From: an uncultured Desulfarculaceae bacterium
GTDB taxonomy: Bacteria; Desulfobacterota; Desulfarculia; Desulfarculales; Desulfarculaceae
Assembly: GCA_937908275.1 (NCBI GenBank)
Contig: CALERA010000231.1
Location: forward strand, 1-9,747
Direction of reading: 5' to 3'
DNA length: 9,747 nt
The translations under genes were made by a program, and so were the position numbers. The notes below the pieces were generated by a model. It did no database searches. It saw nothing but the letters and a program-made list of their open reading frames with translations, and was not told the DNA's origin. This document shows positions 5,823 to 9,747 of the stretch, in pieces (the first letter of the stretch is position 1; each line of letters begins with the position of its first letter).

Positions 5823-6558
5823 GATGGTCGATTGCCATTGCCACTTAGACCAATACAAGGACCCTCTGGCAATTATTAAAGACCCAAAGGGAAAAAATAC
5901 ATTTATTATTGCTGTCACAAACTTGCCTAGTCATTTCAAAGTTGGATTAATGCACACTAGACCCTTCACAAATATTCGCATCTCACTTGGATTCCATCCA
6001 TTAACCGCTGCGAAAAATGTTAAGCAATTAGAGCTATTCGAAAACTATGTTAATGAAACGTCTTTCATTGGAGAAATTGGCCTTGATTTTTCTAAAGAGG
6101 GAATTGCGACTAAGGACGACCAAATAAAAATATTTACGAGAATCGCCCAGGCTTTGAGCAACACGTCTCCCAAAATAATCTCAGTGCATTCCAGGGGCGC
6201 AGAACAACAATTACTTGAAATTGTAGATAAGTATAAACTAAAGAATATTATACTTCACTGGTTCACCGGGCCCAATGATGCTCTCCAGCAGGCATTGTCT
6301 CTTGGTTGCTTTTTCTCTATCAACCCTAAAATGACAATCACCACGAAGGGAAAGAGCACTATTGAAGCGATACCTTTCAACCGAATCCTAACTGAGAGCG
6401 ATGGCCCTTATGCAAAAATATTCAACCGGATGGCTATGCCTTGGGATGCCTCCATTGTCATTAAATACCTATCAGAAACATGGCAACAACCAATAGACGT
6501 AGTAAAAGAACAAGTTTGGAACAATTTTATTAACCTCACCAAGTCACTAACTAAATAG
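5809..6558 (+). CDS. qatD: QatD: TatD-family metal-dependent hydrolase of the Qat system
   Basis: This 249-aa TatD-like enzyme (3'-5' DNA/RNA exonuclease family, TIM-barrel metallohydrolase) is the fourth Qat component. The metal-binding residues are visible: the HxH motif in VDCHCHLD (H10, H12), GFHP at 61-64, E89 in GEIGLD, H127 in SVHSRG, H150 in ILHWFTG, and D198 in TESDGPY. The length is normal for the family. The start is ambiguous: tandem ATGs at 5809 and 5812 follow a GGA site (5802-5804), and a third ATG at 5824 would avoid overlap with qatC but has no ribosome-binding site. With the 5809 start it overlaps qatC by 14 bases. The housekeeping TatD shares this chemistry; the qat context sets this copy apart. 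Confidence 0.93.
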   Translation: MMPVKMVDCHCHLDQYKDPLAIIKDPKGKNTFIIAVTNLPSHFKVGLMHTRPFTNIRISLGFHPLTAAKNVKQLELFENYVNETSFIGEIGLDFSKEGIATKDDQIKIFTRIAQALSNTSPKIISVHSRGAEQQLLEIVDKYKLKNIILHWFTGPNDALQQALSLGCFFSINPKMTITTKGKSTIEAIPFNRILTESDGPYAKIFNRMAMPWDASIVIKYLSETWQQPIDVVKEQVWNNFINLTKSLTK

Positions 6559-6643
6559 CTTGTTATGGAACCGATTGGTGGCACGGGCTTGATTGTAAGG
6601 CTCTCCTGCGATAGTATTGGCACACCCCATCTGTCGATCAGCG

Positions 6644-6674
6644 CGCCCAGCCCAGGGTCAACCTGGGTTGGGCG
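6644..6674. terminator. stem-loop between qatD and the integrase, possible weak terminator
   Basis: Left arm 6644-6656 and right arm 6662-6674 form a 13-bp stem (one G-T pair, 12 Watson-Crick) around the five-base loop GTCAA. It lies in the 169-base gap between qatD and the preferred integrase start. Only a poor T-rich stretch follows (CTTT at 6680-6683), so it does not look like a strong intrinsic terminator. It may attenuate read-through from qat into the integrase gene or serve as a recombinase or regulator site. The rest of 6559-6727 shows no gene; it is where the sequence switches from AT-rich to GC-rich. Confidence 0.5.
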
Positions 6675-6727
6675 ATCTGCTTTCCGCGCAATACCAGCCG
6701 CTCGCGGCGCAGGCCTGGGGCTTGTGC

Positions 6728-7954
6728 ATGCGCGGTAGGATCATATCCCGCGAGAAGTGCCCGGCCTGCGGCCAGAGCGGCAAGTATTCGGAGCAGCCCT
6801 ATGGCCTGGTCTGCGCCTGCGGGCGCTACCAGGCCCGCCGTCCCGAGCTGGAGGTCATCCACCAGCGCAGACGCCTGCGCATATCCCACGACCAGAAGGG
6901 CCAGCGCTTCGCCACCTACGAGCACGCCCGCCGCGCCCTGGGCCTGATCCGCAACCAGATCGAGGAAAAATCCTTCTATCCCGAGACCTGGGCCAGCAAC
7001 CGGAGCAACGTCTTCCTTTTCGAGAACTACGTGGCCGCCTGGCTGGAAGCCGAGAAGGATCGCCTGCCCTACTCTTCCTTCATCACGCGCGAAAACCTCT
7101 GCCGGCACCTGGCCTGGCTCCATGGCCAAAACCTCAAGGAGCTGCGCAACGCCCACCTGGAGGACTATACCCGGCACCTTGCCAAGTCGGGCCTCGGCAT
7201 CGTCAGCCAGCAAAACGTGCTGCGCAACCTCCGGGTGCTGCTGGCGCGGGCCTATCGCCGCGGCGACATTGAACGCCCCCTGCAGGTGCAACTGCCCAAG
7301 GCTCCCCACCGGGCGCCGAGGCACCTGACCGCGGAACAGCAGCTTGAAGTTTTGCGGCACATCCCGGAAGCTGATCGCCCAATTTTCACATTCATGATGC
7401 AGTACGGTTGCCGGGTTGGCGAGGCGGTGGCTTTATGCTGGGACATGGTTGACCTGGCCCGTGGGCATTTCCTGGTGGCCCGGACCTACTCCATGGACCG
7501 CTGGAGCGAAACCACCAAAACCCGCCGAGACCGCCCCATGCCCATCCTGGGGTGGTTCGCGTCCTGGCTGTCCCAGCAGGTGCCCGGCATCGGGGCAACG
7601 GTGGTGTTCAAAAACTCCAGGGCTCAAACCGGCCGGCGCAATTATCAGCAGACGGCCCTGCGCCGGATATGGCAACATGCCTTGGAGGTCGCCGGCCTGG
7701 AGCACATCCCCCTGAAGAATGGCACCAGGCATAGTTTGGGGTATGCTTTGCGTCGGGCCGGCGCGGATATGGCGGGCATCGCCAGGGTGCTGGGCCACAC
7801 CGAGACCCGGACCACCAGGATCTATGTCGAGGACGACGTGGCGCTTACTGCCAGCATCATGCAAAACCTGGAACGCGGCCACGTTGTCCAACTAGGTGCT
7901 GACCAAATGCTGACCAACGGTCAAACCGGCCAGAAAAAGATTAACAATAAATGA
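6728..7954 (+). CDS. int: tyrosine recombinase / phage-type integrase with N-terminal zinc ribbon
   Basis: This 408-aa site-specific recombinase probably mobilises the island. N-terminal zinc ribbon: C11-x2-C14-x14-C29-x-C31. A basic arm-binding segment (about 42-80) follows, then a SAM-like core-binding domain (95-180) and a catalytic domain (about 195-385). Catalytic residues: R229 in GCRVGEAVAL, probable K264 in TTKTRRDR, R334 and H335 in NGTRHSLGYALRRAG, H357 in VLGHTETRTTRIY, and nucleophile Y366. The first His of the usual H-x-x-R box is replaced by Asn (N331). The ATG at 6728 is preferred: GGGG at 6717-6720 is 7 bases upstream and the protein then starts just before the zinc ribbon. 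The frame is open back to a TTG at 6617, but that part looks non-coding. The gene is GC-rich like the host flank and unlike the qat genes beside it. Confidence 0.92.
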   Translation: MRGRIISREKCPACGQSGKYSEQPYGLVCACGRYQARRPELEVIHQRRRLRISHDQKGQRFATYEHARRALGLIRNQIEEKSFYPETWASNRSNVFLFENYVAAWLEAEKDRLPYSSFITRENLCRHLAWLHGQNLKELRNAHLEDYTRHLAKSGLGIVSQQNVLRNLRVLLARAYRRGDIERPLQVQLPKAPHRAPRHLTAEQQLEVLRHIPEADRPIFTFMMQYGCRVGEAVALCWDMVDLARGHFLVARTYSMDRWSETTKTRRDRPMPILGWFASWLSQQVPGIGATVVFKNSRAQTGRRNYQQTALRRIWQHALEVAGLEHIPLKNGTRHSLGYALRRAGADMAGIARVLGHTETRTTRIYVEDDVALTASIMQNLERGHVVQLGADQMLTNGQTGQKKINNK

Positions 7955-7994
7955 TGCTTAATAGCCTCATTTTGAACGAGGAGTTCTAGGGGCC
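7955..7994. other. island/chromosome junction, possible host gene tail
   Basis: Forty bases separate the integrase stop from the rapZ start; the first part is AT-rich. One frame runs from tandem ATGs at 7951/7954 through SLILNEEF to a TAG at 7987-7989, five bases before the rapZ start codon. This would fit the preserved C-terminal end of the host gene that originally preceded rapZ, often hprK in this type of cluster, with the attachment core somewhere in or left of it. AGGAG at 7979-7983 may be the rapZ ribosome-binding site. The sequence shows the frame; its host origin is inferred and unproven. Confidence 0.35.
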
Positions 7995-8891
7995 TTGAGC
8001 GAGGCACCCCCCCGCGCCAACGCCCGCTTCGTGGTGATCACCGGGCTCAGCGGCTCGGGAAAATCCACCGCGTTGCGGGCCTTGGAGGACCTGGGCTTTT
8101 ACGCCGTGGACAACCTGCCGGTGGAGTTGCTGCCGGCCTTTGTCAGCCTGCCCCTGGGCAGCGCCGGCGAGCCCTTCCGCGCCGCCCTGGTGATGGACAT
8201 CCGCGCCCCCCGCTTCGTGGAGAGCGCGCCCCAGGTCTTTCACGAGTTGGCCAACCGCGGGTTTTCCCTGGACATCCTGTATCTTGAAGCCGGGGACGAG
8301 CCCCTGGTGCGCCGCTTTTCCCAGACCCGCCGCCAGCACCCCCTGTCCGGCGAGGGCGACACCATCCAGGACGGCATCCAGCGCGAGCGCCAGCTCCTGG
8401 AGCCCTTCCGCCTGCGGGCGGCCCAGATCGTGGACACCAGCCGCTTCACCACCCACGAGCTGCGGCGGGAGATTTTCCGGCTCTACAGCGAGTTGGCCCC
8501 GCCCGCGCCCCTGCAGGTGAACCTGCTGAGCTTTGGCTTCAAATACGGCCTGCCGCCCGAGGCCGACATGGTCCTGGACGTGCGTTTCCTGGCCAATCCC
8601 TATTTCGTCCACGACCTGCGCCAGCTTGACGGTCAAGACGCCAGGGTGGTAGATTACGTGTTCAAGCAAGAGGACACCGAGGCTTTTTTGAGCAAACTCA
8701 GAATCTTGCTTGATTTCCTCCTGCCGCGTTACCGCCAGGAGGGCAAAAGCCAGCTCACCCTGGCCATTGGCTGCACCGGCGGCCGTCATCGCTCGGTGGC
8801 CGTGGTGGAGTGGCTGGCCCGGGAGCTGAAATCGCCCGAATGCCGGGTGACCGTCCGCCACCGCGACATAACCCTGGACAATGCCACGTGA
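7995..8891 (+). CDS. rapZ: RapZ/YvcJ-family nucleotide-binding RNase adapter
   Basis: This 298-aa cytoplasmic protein in E. coli binds small RNAs and directs RNase E to them, sensing glucosamine-6-phosphate. In other bacteria (YvcJ) the function is less defined. Motifs: Walker A GLSGSGKST at 17-25, then ALRALEDLGFYAVDNLP (27-42), the DVRFLANPYF segment (195-204), and the C-terminal RNA-binding signature GCTGGRHRSVAVVEWLA at 259-275. The start is TTG at 7995, the only upstream start available in the open frame. GTG codons at 8031/8034 would give about 286 aa, close to the E. coli length, so the start is not certain. It overlaps the EIIA gene by 4 bases (GTGA). Any promoter of its own would have to lie in the short junction upstream, so the island may have altered its expression. 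Confidence 0.93.
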   Translation: MSEAPPRANARFVVITGLSGSGKSTALRALEDLGFYAVDNLPVELLPAFVSLPLGSAGEPFRAALVMDIRAPRFVESAPQVFHELANRGFSLDILYLEAGDEPLVRRFSQTRRQHPLSGEGDTIQDGIQRERQLLEPFRLRAAQIVDTSRFTTHELRREIFRLYSELAPPAPLQVNLLSFGFKYGLPPEADMVLDVRFLANPYFVHDLRQLDGQDARVVDYVFKQEDTEAFLSKLRILLDFLLPRYRQEGKSQLTLAIGCTGGRHRSVAVVEWLARELKSPECRVTVRHRDITLDNAT

Positions 8892-9286
8892 TTGGACTCG
8901 TCATCATATCCCACGCCCGCCTGGCCCGGGAGCTTGTCAACGCGGCCGAGTTCATCCTGGGCAAGATCGAGCAGGTGGAGACCGTCTCGGTGGAGGCCAA
9001 CCTGGAGGCCGACCACCTGCGCCGCCTGCTGACCGGTGCCCTGGAAAAGGCCGATAAGGGCGACGGCGCCCTGATCCTGACCGACATGTTCGGCGGCACT
9101 CCCAACAACATCAGCCTGGCCTTCCTGGACCCGGGCAAGGTGGAGGTGGTCACCGGCATGAACCTGCCGATGCTGATCAAGGCCGCCACCGCCCGCCAGG
9201 GCAAGGGCCTGGACGACCTGGCCCGGGTGGTTTGCGAGGCTGGCCGGGGGGCAATCTCGGTTGCCGGCGAACTGCTCGCCCACTGA
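8888..9286 (+). CDS. PTS mannose/fructose-family EIIA domain protein
   Basis: This 132-aa single-domain EIIA protein of the Man family (EIIA-Man, PF03610 type) accepts phosphate from HPr on a histidine. The expected phospho-site is H9 in VIISHARLARELVNAAEFI. The conserved loop TDMFGGTPNNIS is at 65-76, followed by VVTGMNLPML (87-96). The start is GTG at 8888, overlapping the rapZ stop in GTGA, so the two genes are translationally coupled. No sugar-specific EIIB/C/D genes follow in the window, so a regulatory rather than transport role is likely. In Desulfobacterota such an EIIA often sits with rapZ, hprK and ptsN genes. Confidence 0.92.
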   Translation: MIGLVIISHARLARELVNAAEFILGKIEQVETVSVEANLEADHLRRLLTGALEKADKGDGALILTDMFGGTPNNISLAFLDPGKVEVVTGMNLPMLIKAATARQGKGLDDLARVVCEAGRGAISVAGELLAH

Positions 9287-9747
9287 TCCCGGGCCGCGCC
9301 TGCTGCTGGCCCCCCTGCGCCCCCTCCATCTGGACCAAGTCCTGGCCATCGAGCGCCTGAGCTTCCCCCATCCCTGGGAGCGCCATCTCTTCGAGGCCGA
9401 GCTGCGCTATCCCCAGGCCCTCTGCCTGGGAGCCTTCGGACACCTGGACCAGCGCCTGTGGGGCTACGCCATCCTCTGGATCGTGCTGGACGAGGCCCAG
9501 ATCCAGAACCTGGCCGTGCACCCGGAGCAGCGCGGCCGGGGGGTGGCCCAGCGGATGCTCGCCTTCGCCCTGGCCGAGGCCCGGCGGCGGGGGGCGACCT
9601 GGGCCAGCCTGGAGGTCCGCCCCAGCAACCTCTCCGCCCGCCGGCTCTACGCCGGCCTGGGCTTCCAGCCGGTCGGCCGCCGGCCGGGCTATTACCAGCC
9701 CGAGGGCGAGGACGCCCTGCTGCTCAACGCCGACCTGACCACCATCC
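9261..9747 (+). CDS. rimI: RimI-like ribosomal-protein N-acetyltransferase (3' end beyond window)
   Basis: This GNAT-family N-acetyltransferase is incomplete at the right edge. RimI acetylates the N-terminal alanine of ribosomal protein S18 in E. coli. Evidence by translation of the open frame (phase of 9303): FPHPWERHLFEAEL near the N-terminus; IQNLAVHPEQRGRGVAQRML carrying the acetyl-CoA-binding R-G-x-G-x-A motif; LEVRPSNLSARRLYAGLGF; and GRRPGYYQPEGEDALLL, matching the RimI tail. No ATG or GTG start is visible. TTG at 9261, overlapping the EIIA gene by 26 bases, is the best candidate, with a G-rich stretch at 9245-9250. About 162 codons are present, close to the full family length, so the stop should lie just past the window. 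Confidence 0.88.
   Translation, partial: MPANCSPTDPGPRLLLAPLRPLHLDQVLAIERLSFPHPWERHLFEAELRYPQALCLGAFGHLDQRLWGYAILWIVLDEAQIQNLAVHPEQRGRGVAQRMLAFALAEARRRGATWASLEVRPSNLSARRLYAGLGFQPVGRRPGYYQPEGEDALLLNADLTTI

Larger units (their letters stand above)
48..7954. mobile_element. probable integrase-bearing defence island (left edge unknown)
   Basis: A tyrosine recombinase gene lies at the right edge, next to an operon of housekeeping genes. The cargo includes a complete anti-phage operon much richer in A+T than its flanks, plus regulators of types common on mobile elements (RHH, XRE). The left end is not in the window, because the contig begins in adapter sequence, and no matching direct repeats could be identified. 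The right end is placed just after the integrase, at roughly 7954-7990. Integration by the encoded recombinase is inferred. Confidence 0.5.

Noticed and set aside
6638..7360. 240-codon minus-strand open frame opposite the integrase
   Set aside because: Antisense shadow of a well-supported tyrosine recombinase with low-complexity composition.
7986..8861. Long minus-strand open frame (291 codons) opposite rapZ
   Set aside because: It is the antisense shadow of a clear RapZ gene; its Gly/Gln/His/Ala-rich product has no family features and arises from high GC content.
8786..9521. Minus-strand open frames opposite the EIIA and rimI genes
   Set aside because: Both plus-strand genes have full family motifs; the antisense frames show none.
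1..9747. tRNA, rRNA, CRISPR array or tandem repeats
   Set aside because: No clover-leaf, rRNA signature or regularly spaced repeat was seen on either strand; in particular no tRNA flanks the integrase as an attachment target.

Overview
The window looks like one end of a metagenomic or draft contig from a high-GC Gram-negative bacterium. It carries a genomic island inserted next to housekeeping genes. The right-hand chromosomal genes (rapZ, a mannose-family PTS EIIA gene, then a rimI-like acetyltransferase) are very GC-rich and tightly packed. This order resembles the regulatory-PTS cluster of Desulfobacterota (former Deltaproteobacteria), so I lean to that group with moderate confidence. The first 47 bases are not biological: they match an Illumina TruSeq index adapter, so the left edge of the contig is an artefact.

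Layout, left to right. (1) 1-47: adapter remnant. (2) 48-1342: GC-rich control region. It holds a possible truncated minus-strand gene, a small ribbon-helix-helix DNA-binding protein (minus strand), and a divergent HTH/XRE regulator. The shared 81-bp gap contains a consensus minus-strand promoter whose -35/-10 spacer overlaps a perfect 9+9 palindrome. A likely 46-aa ORF carrying a 17-bp hairpin follows. (3) 1343-1753: a small two-helix membrane protein ending in a RanBP2-type zinc finger. (4) 1808-6558: a complete, intact, AT-rich qatABCD anti-phage operon: KAP P-loop ATPase, QatB, QueC-like PP-loop enzyme, TatD-like metal hydrolase. (5) 6728-7954: a GC-rich tyrosine recombinase with an N-terminal zinc ribbon, reading towards the chromosome. 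(6) 7955-7994: a short junction. (7) 7995-9747: the housekeeping genes rapZ, EIIA and rimI (rimI cut by the window end).

The best reading is a mobile island whose defence cargo (qatABCD) came from an AT-richer source. Its integrase and regulators have a composition close to the host's. The qat genes abut or overlap and should be co-translated. Qat is a known defence system. The less described parts are the RanBP2-finger membrane protein placed just before it, the small ORF with its hairpin, and the RHH/XRE switch region. The right junction appears to lie at the 3' end of a host gene directly upstream of rapZ.
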